A stretch of DNA of 64,000 nucleotides from Allobogoriella deserti. GTDB lineage: Bacteria > Actinomycetota > Actinomycetes > Actinomycetales > Actinomycetaceae. Below are positions 16,307-24,630 of the stretch, piece after piece (position 1 is the first letter of the stretch; each line of letters opens with the position of its first letter). The stretch spans positions 62,001-126,000 of the forward strand of contig NZ_JBHUEE010000006.1 in assembly GCF_042680605.1 (NCBI RefSeq). The letters run 5' to 3'. The translations under genes were made by a program, and so were the position numbers. A model generated the notes under the pieces. The model saw only the letters and a program-made list of their open reading frames with translations, was not told the origin of the DNA and did no database searches.

Positions 16307-17597
16307 GCGATTGGTGTCCTCGCTGCTAGGCGACTGGTTGGTCCGGCGGGCGCAGCGTCCGGTACCGGTCGTCCGGGCGCGGGTAGGTCGGCAACGGCTT
16401 GTGTATCTGCTCGGGCCGGAGGCGAACAAGATGATCTTCGGCCACGACGAGCTCTTCCGGGTCCGGGAGGCGTTCGCTTCGCTCGAGGTCGTCGACGGCC
16501 CGACGTCGGTGGTGCTCTCGGACGGGCCGGACCACGCGCGGCGGCGCGGGCTGATCCGGCCATCCCTGGCGCCGCGGCGGATCGACGGCTACTTCGATGC
16601 CATGGCGTCCTCGGCGGACGAGGCACTGGACGCGGTTGAGCCCGGCGCCGTCGTCGACGCCTACGCCCTCTTTCGGCGAGCGATCCGGCGCTCCACTCTG
16701 CGGGCACTGTTCGGCGAGCGGCTTGCCGGCCATGCCGAAACCTTGGGCGACGTTCTGCAACCGCTGATCGACCTGTCGGACACGCTGCTGCCGGTGCTCA
16801 CCGCGAAACGGCGACTGAACACTCCAGCCTGGCGCCGAGCGATGCGCGCCCGGGACACGCTCGATGCGTTCATCGATGAGCAGATCGACGGCGAACGCCG
16901 ACGAGGCGACAGTACGTTCCATGACCGCGGGCGCAGCGCGTTGTCGACGCTTGTGCACGGTCGCGACGGCGCCGGCTCCGGCCTGAGCAACCCCGAGATC
17001 CGGGACCAGGTCGTGACGATGATCGCCGCCGGGTACGAAACCACCAGCGCCGCGATGGGTTGGATCGTCTACCTCCTGGCGACGCACCCGGACTGGCAGC
17101 ATGACGCGCGTGCCGAGGCCGCCGACGTGTTGGGTGGCCGGCGCCCGGAGCCGGGTGATCTCGAGCGGCTCCCGCTTCTGCGCGCGATCGTCGACGAGAC
17201 GTTACGGATGTACCCACCGGCGATGATCTCCGCGCGATATGTGGTCACCGGGTTCGGCTTCGCGGGACGAACCGTCCGACCAGGCGACCTGGTGCTTTTC
17301 AGCCCGTACGCCACCCATCGCGATCCGCGGGTGTACGAGGGTCCGCGTGACTTCCGACCCGACCGGTGGCTCGAAGGCGACCGGCGTTCGTCGCACGAGT
17401 ATCTGCCGTGGGGTGGCGGCAAGCATCGCTGTCTCGGATCCGGTCTGGCGACCACCGAGCTCACGGTGATGCTCGCGCGGCTCCTGGCTCGAGGCGCGTT
17501 CGAACTGCGCGGCGGGCCGCGAACCACCCGCAGCTTCGCCGCCATGCGGCCCCATCCAGGTGTCCGGATCGCCTTCATCGAACGGGGCCGAGCGTGA
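16296..17597 (+). CDS. Cytochrome P450
   Basis: A 433-residue haem monooxygenase. The I-helix motif is AGYETTSAAMG (AGxET with the proton-relay Thr), the K-helix ExxR is ETLRMYPP, the PERF-like region is DFRPDRW, and the haem loop is WGGGKHRCLGSG with the thiolate Cys near residue 379. No fused reductase or ferredoxin gene is present, so redox partners must come from elsewhere. It is transcribed from the shared palindrome with the divergent TetR gene. Hydroxylation of a lipophilic or xenobiotic substrate is likely. The subfamily is not assigned. Confidence 0.95.
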   Translation: MEDTRLVSSLLGDWLVRRAQRPVPVVRARVGRQRLVYLLGPEANKMIFGHDELFRVREAFASLEVVDGPTSVVLSDGPDHARRRGLIRPSLAPRRIDGYFDAMASSADEALDAVEPGAVVDAYALFRRAIRRSTLRALFGERLAGHAETLGDVLQPLIDLSDTLLPVLTAKRRLNTPAWRRAMRARDTLDAFIDEQIDGERRRGDSTFHDRGRSALSTLVHGRDGAGSGLSNPEIRDQVVTMIAAGYETTSAAMGWIVYLLATHPDWQHDARAEAADVLGGRRPEPGDLERLPLLRAIVDETLRMYPPAMISARYVVTGFGFAGRTVRPGDLVLFSPYATHRDPRVYEGPRDFRPDRWLEGDRRSSHEYLPWGGGKHRCLGSGLATTELTVMLARLLARGAFELRGGPRTTRSFAAMRPHPGVRIAFIERGRA

Positions 17598-17618
17598 CGT
17601 CCTGCGCGGCACGCTCGG
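17588..17618. terminator. Stem-loop at the end of the P450 gene
   Basis: CCGAGCGTG pairs perfectly with CACGCTCGG across a 13-base loop, and the P450 stop codon lies at the foot of the 5' arm. No U tract follows, which is common for actinobacterial terminators. It separates the convergent P450 and GNAT genes. Confidence 0.6.
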
Positions 17619-17686
17619 AACCTTGGTGCCTCAGCTCCGAGCGGTGGAAGGACAGACCGTGACCGTCATCTCGGCCGCGATGCGAC

Positions 17687-18139
17687 TTAAAGCCTGAACG
17701 CCATCCGAGCTAGCGTCCGGCCTGGGATCGACCCACTTGGGGATCTCCCCACGGTGACGGCACCGAACCGGGCGTAGAACGCCTCCGCCCCCGGGTCGGC
17801 GTCGAGACCGACCTCCCGTACGCCTTGTGCCCGGGCACCGCCGAGCGCGGATCTCAGCAGGGCGGCGCCGACGCCCGTACCGATCCACGGCAGGTCCACG
17901 AACAACGAGTGGAGTTCGCCCCGCTCGCCGCGCAGTACCAGCAGGCTGAACCCGGCGACATCGCCGTGGACCTCGGCCACGGTCACGTCGCGCAACTGGT
18001 CCTCGCTCACGGCCAACTCCTCACGGCAGCTCTCGAGGAACTCGGCAGAGTAGCCCCAATACCCCTTGGACCGCAGTGCAAGGGCCGAAAGCAGATGCCC
18101 CTCTCCGGGGTGTGCGGGACGGAGGGTCGGTTCGGTCAC
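17687..18139 (-). CDS. GNAT-family N-acetyltransferase
   Basis: A 150-residue acyl-CoA transferase of the GNAT fold. Beta 4 is followed by the acetyl-CoA pyrophosphate loop LFVDLPWIGTGVGAALLRSAL (Q/RxxGxG/A variant GTGVGA). Then come LDADPGAEAFYARFGAVTVG, where the Tyr-x-x-x-Gly motif is typical. The start is GTG 18139, with TAGGGT eight bases upstream suggesting a leaderless transcript. The substrate (small molecule or protein N-terminus) is unknown. Confidence 0.92.
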   Translation of the reverse strand: MTEPTLRPAHPGEGHLLSALALRSKGYWGYSAEFLESCREELAVSEDQLRDVTVAEVHGDVAGFSLLVLRGERGELHSLFVDLPWIGTGVGAALLRSALGGARAQGVREVGLDADPGAEAFYARFGAVTVGRSPSGSIPGRTLARMAFRL

Positions 18140-18263
18140 AAACCGCCACCCTAGGGTGCCACTGACACTCGGACACGTCCTTTTCCGGCTAGTGCGCGAT
18201 CGGTCAGTCGCCCGATGCGCCGGTCTGCGACTCCGTCGTGACGATGGCGGCAGCGGATCGCCG

Positions 18264-18599
18264 TCAGACCGATCGCGGGGCGTACATGATGACCGCGACC
18301 CCGACGAGGCAGATCAGTGCGCCGGTGACGTCCCACCGATCGGGTCGGAAGTCATCGACGAGGACGCCCCAGAGCAACGATCCGGCGACGAAGACCCCAC
18401 CGTAGGCGGCGAGGATGCGACCGAAGTGCGCGTCGGGCTGGAGCGTGGCGAAGAAGCCGTAGAGGCCGAGGGCGATGACGCCGGCACCGATCCACAACCA
18501 GCCGCGGTGCTCGCGGACGCCTTGCCAGACGAGCCAGGCGCCGCCGATCTCGAAGAGGGCTGCGACAGCGAAGAGGATGATGGACCGGGTCACGGTCAT
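18264..18599 (-). CDS. UPF0060/YnfA small four-helix membrane protein
   Basis: A 111-residue protein with four transmembrane helices and the family landmarks FEIGGAWLVWQGVREHRGW, GRILAAYGGVFVAGSLLWG and DDFRPDRWDVTGALICLVGVAVIMYAPR. YnfA proteins resemble small multidrug resistance (SMR) exporters in size and fold. Its ATG overlaps the stop of the upstream MerR gene by 4 bp, so expression follows the MerR promoter. A dead relative lies at 10866-11002. Transport of a cationic toxicant is plausible but unproven here. Confidence 0.93.
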   Translation of the reverse strand: MTVTRSIILFAVAALFEIGGAWLVWQGVREHRGWLWIGAGVIALGLYGFFATLQPDAHFGRILAAYGGVFVAGSLLWGVLVDDFRPDRWDVTGALICLVGVAVIMYAPRSV

Positions 18600-19321
18600 C
18601 GGGTGGCCTCCTTGCCGGGGACAAGGTCGTCGAGCATGGTCCGCGCCTCGGGCGGGGCGGTGATGGTCAGGTCGAATGTGGTTCCGCGCAGGTCGATCCG
18701 GAAGCCGAAGAAGCCGCAGCAGCTCTGCTCGGCGGCCGCGAGCGCAGCAGCCCGTTCGAGCTCCGCCGTCGGGAGGTTCACCCGGATCCCGCCGGGAACG
18801 CTTCTCCGCGGAGCTTCGGTGAGCAGAGCGTGCCAGTCCTTGAGACGTGCCGAGTAGTCACTTCCGTCGAGCGAGCAAGCGATCGGAGTCGTTGTCTCAG
18901 TTGCCAACGGGAGGTCGGAATCGTTCCGGTCGAGGAAGGAGCACGTGGCATCGCATGGGCCACTCCGGTTGGGCAGCGCGTCCAAGCGTTCGAGAGCGGC
19001 AGCGAGCTTGGTGCGCAGGGCTTCGAGCGCGGCGATGCGCTCGTCGACCTGTGCGCTGTGCTCGATGAGCATGGGGCGGTATGTGGCGCGGACGCTGTGA
19101 CACGGCTCGGACTCCCAGGCGGTGACGAGCTCGCGAACCGACTGCAGCGGTAGGTCGAGATGTTTGGCCTGGTTGATGAACGCCAATCGGTCCACCGCGG
19201 CCTCGCCGTAGACCCGGTAGCCGTTACTCGCTCGGTCCGCAGGTAGCAGACCCGCACTCTCGTAGTAGCGCAAGGTCGACGTCGGCACACCGGTCCGCGC
19301 CGCCAGCTGCGAGATTCTCAT
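18596..19321 (-). CDS. MerR-family regulator with C-terminal CCGFF sensor region
   Basis: A 241-residue regulator with the MerR winged helix (MRISQLAARTGVPTSTLRYYESAGLLPADRASNGYRVY), a dimerisation coiled coil at about 75-120, a Cys pair in GPCDATCSFLDR, and a separate C-terminal domain with ELERAAALAAAEQSCCGFFGFRIDL. The adjacent Cys pair and the GPCDATC site could bind a soft metal or organometal, as in MerR relatives. It sits 5' of the YnfA-type exporter in one operon. The start at 19321 has TAGCGT seven bases upstream; a longer frame to 19372 would include the operator. Confidence 0.93.
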   Translation of the reverse strand: MRISQLAARTGVPTSTLRYYESAGLLPADRASNGYRVYGEAAVDRLAFINQAKHLDLPLQSVRELVTAWESEPCHSVRATYRPMLIEHSAQVDERIAALEALRTKLAAALERLDALPNRSGPCDATCSFLDRNDSDLPLATETTTPIACSLDGSDYSARLKDWHALLTEAPRRSVPGGIRVNLPTAELERAAALAAAEQSCCGFFGFRIDLRGTTFDLTITAPPEARTMLDDLVPGKEATR

Positions 19322-19328
19322 GGACTCG

Positions 19329-19360
19329 ACGCTAAACCTTCGAGTGGGCTCGAAGGTCAA
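19329..19360 (-). promoter_or_regulatory. MerR-type promoter with a 20-bp spacer and internal operator
   Basis: On the minus strand TTGACC (-35, 19355-19360) and TAGCGT (-10, 19329-19334) are 20 bp apart. Between and overlapping them lies a perfect 9-bp-arm dyad ACCTTCGAG-n4-CTCGAAGGT (19336-19357). An over-long spacer with a centred dyad is the hallmark of MerR-activated promoters. The -10 is seven bases from the ATG, implying a leaderless message. Confidence 0.9.
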
Positions 19361-19437
19361 GGTCACCAGCACTCCTGAAGGGCACCCTCACGCCGAGACC
19401 GACGCGCGGCGTCCGCAGCGCGGTTACGATACGAAAC

Positions 19438-20127
19438 GTGCCGTATACAAATGACCGAACTGGTGGATCGCCCGGTCGTCCGCGAGACCCCGAGCTGGAA
19501 CGACGGATCACGTGGGCCGTGCTCGAGATGCTTGGCGAGCACGGGTACGAGGGCGTCACCTTCGAGGCAGTCGCTCGTCGTTGCCAGACGTCGAAAGCCA
19601 GCCTGTACCGGCGGTGGAGCTCCAAGCGAGACATGGTGATCGCCGCCGTCAAGGCGGGCCCCGCTCAGGAGTCCACCACCGGGCTGCCCCACGGCGCCTC
19701 CCTCCGAGAGGACCTGCTGATGTTGTGCGGCCGCCTCGAACGCACCATGGCGGCCGCCGACAGTTCGACGGCAATGATGCTCCTCCAGGCCGGACTCGAG
19801 GATCCCGAACTGTGCGACGCGATCGAGGAGTCCGTCGGCCCGACGGGGGCCAGGTTGCCGCAGCCGATCATCGACGCCGCGGTGGCGCGCGGCGAGCTGC
19901 CGGAGGGGGTGAGCCCGTTCGCGTTCGAAGAGGTCGTCGGAGCCGTCCTGCTCCTCCGCAGGGCGAACGGACTCCTCGTCGACGAGGAGTACCTGAGCGC
20001 GCTGATCGACACCGTGATCGTGCCCGCCCTCGCCGCCTCAGCGGCCAGCACCGCCACACTGCCCGCCGGGATCTTCTCCGGCCACCCCGAGACCCGCCCG
20101 ACCGACCCGCCCCAGGAGACCCCGTGA
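19438..20127 (+). CDS. TetR-family transcriptional regulator
   Basis: A 229-residue repressor with helix-turn-helix RRITWAVLEMLGEHGYEGVTFEAVARRCQTSKASLYRRWSSKRDMVIAAV, the YRRW form typical of the TetR_C_16/AcrR-like group. The start is GTG 19438; TACGAT lies seven bases upstream, indicating a leaderless transcript. Its stop overlaps the GTG of the alpha/beta-hydrolase gene (GTGA), so both form an operon. It probably responds to the hydrolase substrate. Confidence 0.92.
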   Translation: MPYTNDRTGGSPGRPRDPELERRITWAVLEMLGEHGYEGVTFEAVARRCQTSKASLYRRWSSKRDMVIAAVKAGPAQESTTGLPHGASLREDLLMLCGRLERTMAAADSSTAMMLLQAGLEDPELCDAIEESVGPTGARLPQPIIDAAVARGELPEGVSPFAFEEVVGAVLLLRRANGLLVDEEYLSALIDTVIVPALAASAASTATLPAGIFSGHPETRPTDPPQETP

Positions 20128-21026
20128 GCGCATCCATGACCATCGACAGCTTCGACTACCGCACCCTGGCGGGTGACGGCGGGGTGGACATCAACGTCGC
20201 CGTCGGTGGCCACGGGCCGGCGGTCGTCCTGCTCCACGGGTTCCCGCAGACCCACTACATGTGGCGCCACGTCGCGCAGAGCCTGGCCCGTGACCACACA
20301 GTGGTCGTCCCCGACCTTCGCGGCTACGGCGACAGTGACAAGCCCCCGGCCGAGGACCCGACCACCTACTCCAAGCGCACCATGGCGGCCGACGTCGTCG
20401 CGATCGCCCGCGAGCTCGGGGTCGAGCACTTCGGCCTCATCGGACACGACCGCGGTGCACTCGTTGCCGTGCGCGCCGGACTGGACCACCCCACCGCCGT
20501 GGATTACCTGGGCATCCTGGACGTCCTGCCGACCCTCGACACCTGGGGCGTCCTCCACGGCGTCGACGCCAAGGTCGCCTGGCACCTCTACCTCATGGCA
20601 CAGCCCCCGGGCCTGCCCGAGAAGATGATCGCCGCCGTCGCGCCCGAGTTCTTCGGCTCCTTCCTGGACGCCTGGGACCCGACGGGCGCGACCTTCAGCG
20701 CCGAGGAGCGCGACTACTACGTCACCAGCTCGACCGCCGCGATCGACTCCATCGTCGCCGACTACCGCGCCACCGCCGGCATCGACCTCGAGATGGAGGC
20801 CGCTGACCGGGAGCGCGGGGCGCAGTTGACGATGCCGGTCGGGGTCATCTCCCAGGACTGGGGCTCCCAACTCGGCTTCGACGCGTCCGACCTCTGGCGC
20901 GCGTGGGCGCCCGATCTGACCTACCAGGCCACGACAAGCGGGCACTTCATGGCCGAGGAGAACCCGGAGGAGATCACCCGCTTCGTCACCGGCATCGAAT
21001 CGCGAGCAGCGGTCGCGCCCCGCTGA
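20124..21026 (+). CDS. Alpha/beta hydrolase, haloacetate dehalogenase-like
   Basis: A 300-residue alpha/beta-fold hydrolase. The oxyanion region is LLHGFPQTHYMWR and the cap approach DLRGYGDSDKP. The nucleophile elbow is GHDRG with Asp109 in place of the usual Ser, and the catalytic His is near 274 in SGHFMAEENPE. This set of motifs matches fluoroacetate/haloacetate dehalogenases and related epoxide hydrolases, which attack C-halogen or epoxide carbons through an Asp ester. GTG 20124 has AGGAG five bases upstream. The exact substrate is unknown. Confidence 0.9.
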   Translation: MSASMTIDSFDYRTLAGDGGVDINVAVGGHGPAVVLLHGFPQTHYMWRHVAQSLARDHTVVVPDLRGYGDSDKPPAEDPTTYSKRTMAADVVAIARELGVEHFGLIGHDRGALVAVRAGLDHPTAVDYLGILDVLPTLDTWGVLHGVDAKVAWHLYLMAQPPGLPEKMIAAVAPEFFGSFLDAWDPTGATFSAEERDYYVTSSTAAIDSIVADYRATAGIDLEMEAADRERGAQLTMPVGVISQDWGSQLGFDASDLWRAWAPDLTYQATTSGHFMAEENPEEITRFVTGIESRAAVAPR

Positions 21027-21035
21027 CCGGTTCGC

Positions 21036-21055
21036 CGCCCGAGGGCCGCCGGGCG
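21036..21055. terminator. GC-rich hairpin between convergent genes
   Basis: CGCCCG-8 nt-CGGGCG lies between the hydrolase stop (21026) and the end of the convergent acyltransferase gene (21082). No U tract. Likely a bidirectional terminator. Confidence 0.45.
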
Positions 21056-21081
21056 AAGCGTGCGGCGCGCGGTCGCCTTGC

Positions 21082-22224
21082 TCACGCGATCCTACGCACG
21101 AGGCGACTGCGGCGGAGCAGAGCGGCCAGGCCCCAGCAGGCGGGCAATGAGAGCGACGCGAGTGCTGCGAACTTGACTATCGCTGGAGCGGGCACCTCCC
21201 GGAGCAGGAGCGCAACTACGACAAGGACGGCCGGGTGGATGACGTAGACGGCAAAGGCGTTGTCCGACAAGAACTGCCGTTTTGGCCCTCGGCCCGGTGC
21301 GAATCGGCGGAAGGCGACCAGGACGACGGCACTGATGCCGACACCAAGGACCGCCATTGCGAACCCGCCGGCTATGCCAGCCACCACCGGGTCCGGTGAC
21401 AGCGCGAACGGTGCCAGGAGGAGGAGTGCAACCAACGAGACGCCGCCGCCCAGAGTGGCGATTGACGACGGCATGCGTTCCAACCAGCGTCGCCGGGCCG
21501 CAAGCACGCCGGCGGAGAACATCAAGGCGTACTGGGGGAGAAAGGCGGGAGTGGGCAGTCCGACGACAGGCCAGTAGGTGCCGTCCGGAACAATCTGACG
21601 CCACAGTGCCATCAGGACGCCCATGATCAGGATCAGGCCCGTCACCGTACGGGCTGCGACCATGCCGGGCAGCCTGCCGTCCGACGCGGATAGTCGTGCA
21701 CACCGTCGAACCGGAACCCACCGCCGGCAACCGGCATAGAGCAGCGAGAAGATCAGGAGTACCTCGAGGAACCAGGTCGGTCCGGGGTCCATCGTGGTCA
21801 TGTAATGCGTCAGGTACGGCAGTGCACTGTCGCTGTAACGCCAAGACCAATAGTCGGCCACAGGGCGGACGACAACCATGAACACAAGGATCGGTACACC
21901 GAGTCGGATCAACCGTTCCCGAGCAAACCCACCGGGCCCCTTGCGATCGACGGAGGCAGGCACGAAGTACCCAGAGATGAGAAAGAAGAGGCCCATGAAG
22001 TAGCTCTGATTGGCGACAACCAGGATGTCCAACACCGAACCCGACGGGTCCCTCGACGGCTCGTTGTAGAACCAGATCGGAATGTTGCCGTAAGTGAGGG
22101 CGCAATGATGGGCGACGACCAGCGCGGTCAGCGCGATGCGCACCGTATCGATCCAGTACAGGCGGCCCTGCTCAGCAGGTCGACGGACGGCGGATGCCGA
22201 ACTCGCAGGATGCTCGGAGTTCAT
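21082..22224 (-). CDS. Acyltransferase-3 family membrane protein
   Basis: A 380-residue integral membrane O-acyltransferase with about ten helices. The N-terminal motif YWIDTVRIALTALVVAHHCAL holds the conserved R and catalytic His region. MGLFFLISGYFVPAS and RERLIRLGVPILVF are standard family landmarks. Such proteins acylate sugars, lipids or antibiotics at the membrane. It is divergent from a TetR gene with two palindromes between them, so it is probably the TetR target. Confidence 0.9.
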   Translation of the reverse strand: MNSEHPASSASAVRRPAEQGRLYWIDTVRIALTALVVAHHCALTYGNIPIWFYNEPSRDPSGSVLDILVVANQSYFMGLFFLISGYFVPASVDRKGPGGFARERLIRLGVPILVFMVVVRPVADYWSWRYSDSALPYLTHYMTTMDPGPTWFLEVLLIFSLLYAGCRRWVPVRRCARLSASDGRLPGMVAARTVTGLILIMGVLMALWRQIVPDGTYWPVVGLPTPAFLPQYALMFSAGVLAARRRWLERMPSSIATLGGGVSLVALLLLAPFALSPDPVVAGIAGGFAMAVLGVGISAVVLVAFRRFAPGRGPKRQFLSDNAFAVYVIHPAVLVVVALLLREVPAPAIVKFAALASLSLPACWGLAALLRRSRLVRRIA

Positions 22225-22305
22225 CTGTGTTCCTCAGTGTCGGGCTCTGTGGCCGGCGGAACGCACTGACGCGTCCCATGCGGGGCGAAGGTGCAAGGAC
22301 AAAAG

Positions 22306-22353
22306 CAATACGGTCGTATTGGGAACAAGGCGATGCTACCGTATCGCGATACG
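22306..22353. promoter_or_regulatory. Two tandem TetR-type dyads
   Basis: CAATACG-GT-CGTATTG (22306-22321) and CGTATCG directly joined to CGATACG (22340-22353) are both perfect. Their half-sites are related (CGTAT-T/C-G). They occupy the gap between the acyltransferase gene (minus, start 22224) and the TetR gene (plus, start 22369), placing both promoters under one repressor. Confidence 0.75.
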
Positions 22354-22368
22354 TGCGGAAGGAGTCGC

Positions 22369-22980
22369 GTGGGCCGGGGACGCGGTGAGCAGCACGAGGC
22401 GCAAGTCCGCTTGCTGGGTGATGCAGCGCTACGCGTGCTTGCCCGGGATGGGCTCCCCGGCCTGACGTTCCGGACGGTCGCCACCGAAGCGTCCGTCTCC
22501 CCGGGCCGCGTTCAGCATTACGCCCGGTCGAGTGCTGGATTGCTTGCCCTGACGTTCCAGCGCATCCGGGAACTGACCGCCGAACGCGTGCGGGAGGCGG
22601 TTACTTCCCTCCCCTCACCCGCTCCCGCCGACGTCGTCGAGGCGACGCTGCTGGCCCTGATCCCGCAGGGGGAGCGGGACCGGACAATGCTCCGCGTTGC
22701 CGCCGCCGTGGAGCTGCACGCACTGACCGACCCCGAACGGGCCGAGGAGTTGCGAGGTGGCCGCGCTGAGTTGATCGGCTTTCTTGCCGATCAACTGGCG
22801 CGCCTCCCCGAGGCGGCGGCAGCCGACCCGAGACATCTCACCCGCACGGCAACCGCCCTGCTCGCAACGGCAGAGGGCTTGTCGACGCTCACCCTCACGA
22901 ACGCCATCGAGGCCGGCGAGGCGCGGCAGACGGTGGCCTCCTCGATCCGCGCTTTTCGCAGTCAGCTCACCGGCACGTAG
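22369..22980 (+). CDS. TetR-family transcriptional regulator
   Basis: A 203-residue regulator with helix-turn-helix QVRLLGDAALRVLARDGLPGLTFRTVATEASVSPGRVQHYARSSAGLLALTF. The VQHY form and the C-terminal TetR_C_6-like helices resemble PfmR/BetI-like regulators. The start is placed at GTG 22369, four bases after GGAAGGAG and just downstream of the second palindrome. The frame extends upstream to 22291, but that would translate the operators. It probably controls itself and the divergent acyltransferase. Confidence 0.88.
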   Translation: MGRGRGEQHEAQVRLLGDAALRVLARDGLPGLTFRTVATEASVSPGRVQHYARSSAGLLALTFQRIRELTAERVREAVTSLPSPAPADVVEATLLALIPQGERDRTMLRVAAAVELHALTDPERAEELRGGRAELIGFLADQLARLPEAAAADPRHLTRTATALLATAEGLSTLTLTNAIEAGEARQTVASSIRAFRSQLTGT

Positions 22981-23100
22981 GCGGGTCTCACTGTGAACTG
23001 AGCCTGTCGGGAAGAACACGGTCAACAGCTTCATCGTTTTCGACGGCGCAGCGTCTGTGAAAGGTTTCGGACGTCGTCCGCCCGGTCTACGCTGTCCTGG

Positions 23101-24264
23101 GTGAGTGACTCGACGAGGATGTGCTGGAGCACGCCCATGGGGCTTTCACTTCGTCCGAAGCAAACCACCGACCGGTGGCGCAGCGGGGTATTGGGAGCGC
23201 TTACCGCGGCGCTGGTGGCCCTTCCCGGGGTCGCGACAGCTCCGGCGGTGGCCGCTGGGGAGTTTTCCCCGGCGTCGACCTCCTGGACCTCACCGGACCG
23301 TGGGTGGGTCCTGGGTTGGAGGCCCTGCGGTGACGATCTGTGCCCGCACCTTCTCCGCACCACCGATGGCGGCGAAACCTGGATCGAGGCCGGCGTCCCC
23401 GATCTGCAGGTACCGGAAGGCGGCGATGAGGTCAGGGTCTTTTTCGCCGAACGCGGAGGCCACACGTTCGGGGTCATCACGACGGGCGAGGAGCTATACG
23501 TCTCCCGAGATGACGGCCGGACATGGCACAGTAGGGACCTCGGAGTCGACCGGATCGGAGCGGTCGACGCCACCGCATTCCACGTCTATGTGGCCGGACT
23601 GTCCGAGGGCGGCTCCGGGGTGCGAACGCAGTACTTCCGCACTCCGGTGCTGACCGAGCGGTGGGAACCCGTTCGCGAGCTTGCTGCCACCGGCCTAGGA
23701 ACGGCCGGCTCGACCCAGACGGACCTCGCATCGGACGGCTGGGTCCTACAGGCGAGCACTGCCACGTTCGACGGGGTGAACCGCGTGTGGATCTCGCGCC
23801 CGCCCGGCCGGTTGGTCGACGCGAGCCCGTGCGAGAGCCTCGCAAGCACCCATGTGGGCGTAGCCGATCTGCGCCGGCAGTTCGTGCTTTGTAGCTCCAA
23901 CCCCGGTATGGGGTACATGGACAAGGAGTTGCAGGTGACGACCGACGGTGGCGAGACTTTCGAGCCCGTGGCAATGGCGCCGCGCGACGGACTGACCAGC
24001 GATTTCGCCGTCGCCGACTCGGAGACGATCGCTATCGGCGCCACCGCAGGCGATGCCGGGATCGTCGAAGCCTCCTTCGACGGCGGAGCGAGCTGGGAGT
24101 TCACCCTGTTCGAACCGGACACCGGGCCAGTGACCGACTTGGACTTCCAGGACGCCGAGCACGGCACGCTCGTCGCCGGTCAAGCCGCACTCGGTACCTC
24201 TCAACTGTTCCGCACCGTCGACGGTGGCCACACCTGGCAGCCGGTGGACGTCACCGTCGGCTGA
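23101..24264 (+). CDS. Secreted BNR/sialidase-repeat beta-propeller protein
   Basis: A 387-residue protein with a long basic N-terminus, a hydrophobic segment at about 31-46 and the cleavage-like site AVAAG near residue 52, so it is exported. The mature part has repeated Asp-box-like units (TTDGGETW, SRDDGRTW, TTDGGETF, FDGGASWE, TVDGGHTW), each marking a propeller blade as in BNR or Ycf48-like proteins. The sialidase active-site Arg triad was not identified, so enzymatic activity is doubtful. GTG 23101 has TACGCT seven bases upstream (leaderless). ATG 23137 is the alternative. Confidence 0.85.
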   Translation: MSDSTRMCWSTPMGLSLRPKQTTDRWRSGVLGALTAALVALPGVATAPAVAAGEFSPASTSWTSPDRGWVLGWRPCGDDLCPHLLRTTDGGETWIEAGVPDLQVPEGGDEVRVFFAERGGHTFGVITTGEELYVSRDDGRTWHSRDLGVDRIGAVDATAFHVYVAGLSEGGSGVRTQYFRTPVLTERWEPVRELAATGLGTAGSTQTDLASDGWVLQASTATFDGVNRVWISRPPGRLVDASPCESLASTHVGVADLRRQFVLCSSNPGMGYMDKELQVTTDGGETFEPVAMAPRDGLTSDFAVADSETIAIGATAGDAGIVEASFDGGASWEFTLFEPDTGPVTDLDFQDAEHGTLVAGQAALGTSQLFRTVDGGHTWQPVDVTVG

Positions 24265-24293
24265 ACGACTGCGGCACCGGAGTATGCGGCGGC

Positions 24294-24308
24294 GCTCGCC
24301 GAGCGAGC
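24294..24308. terminator. Short GC hairpin downstream of the propeller gene
   Basis: GCTCGC-CGA-GCGAGC forms a perfect 6-bp stem with a 3-base loop, 30 bp after the stop codon. No U tract. Confidence 0.35.
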
Positions 24309-24493
24309 AAGCGGGTGCACGTCCAGGAAGCGTTCCTAGAACTGCTCTATGAGGTGAATCCGGCCAAGAAGCCGGTCTCGACCAAGAGTCTGCTGCGTGG
24401 TGATGAGTGGCCGGCGCACCATGGCCTGCGCCCCGAGGAATCCGGGCAGGGGGGACCAAGTCTGAGTCGCGCAATAGCGCAGGAGGACGGCGT

Positions 24494-24595
24494 CCCGCGG
24501 ACGTGCACCCAGCACACGTCACGCTCACGCAGGTGGATGAGGCGGTGTGGGCTCGCCGGATCGTGCGCGTCATTTGCAGCACACTCACCGTGGAC
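24494..24595 (-). pseudogene. AraC-family regulator fragment (cupin part)
   Basis: Minus-strand translation gives ASPHRLIHLRERDVCWVHV, clearly related to ATPHRLIHPHRGDVCWVHI of the intact AraC regulator encoded at 40664-41527. The nucleotides share an 18-base run GTGCACCCAGCACACGTC (24503 and 41259) and a 14-base run further on. Stops and frame loss surround it and there is no helix-turn-helix. The rest of the gap 24265-24630 has no recognisable gene. Confidence 0.7.
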
Positions 24596-24630
24596 AGCAA
24601 TGCGCCCTACCGCTTCCGGGCCAGGCTGCG

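Noticed and set aside
23101..24264. Sialidase enzyme
   Set aside because: Asp-box-like repeats are present, but I found neither the FRIP motif nor the arginine triad of true sialidases; a propeller binding or scaffold protein is safer.
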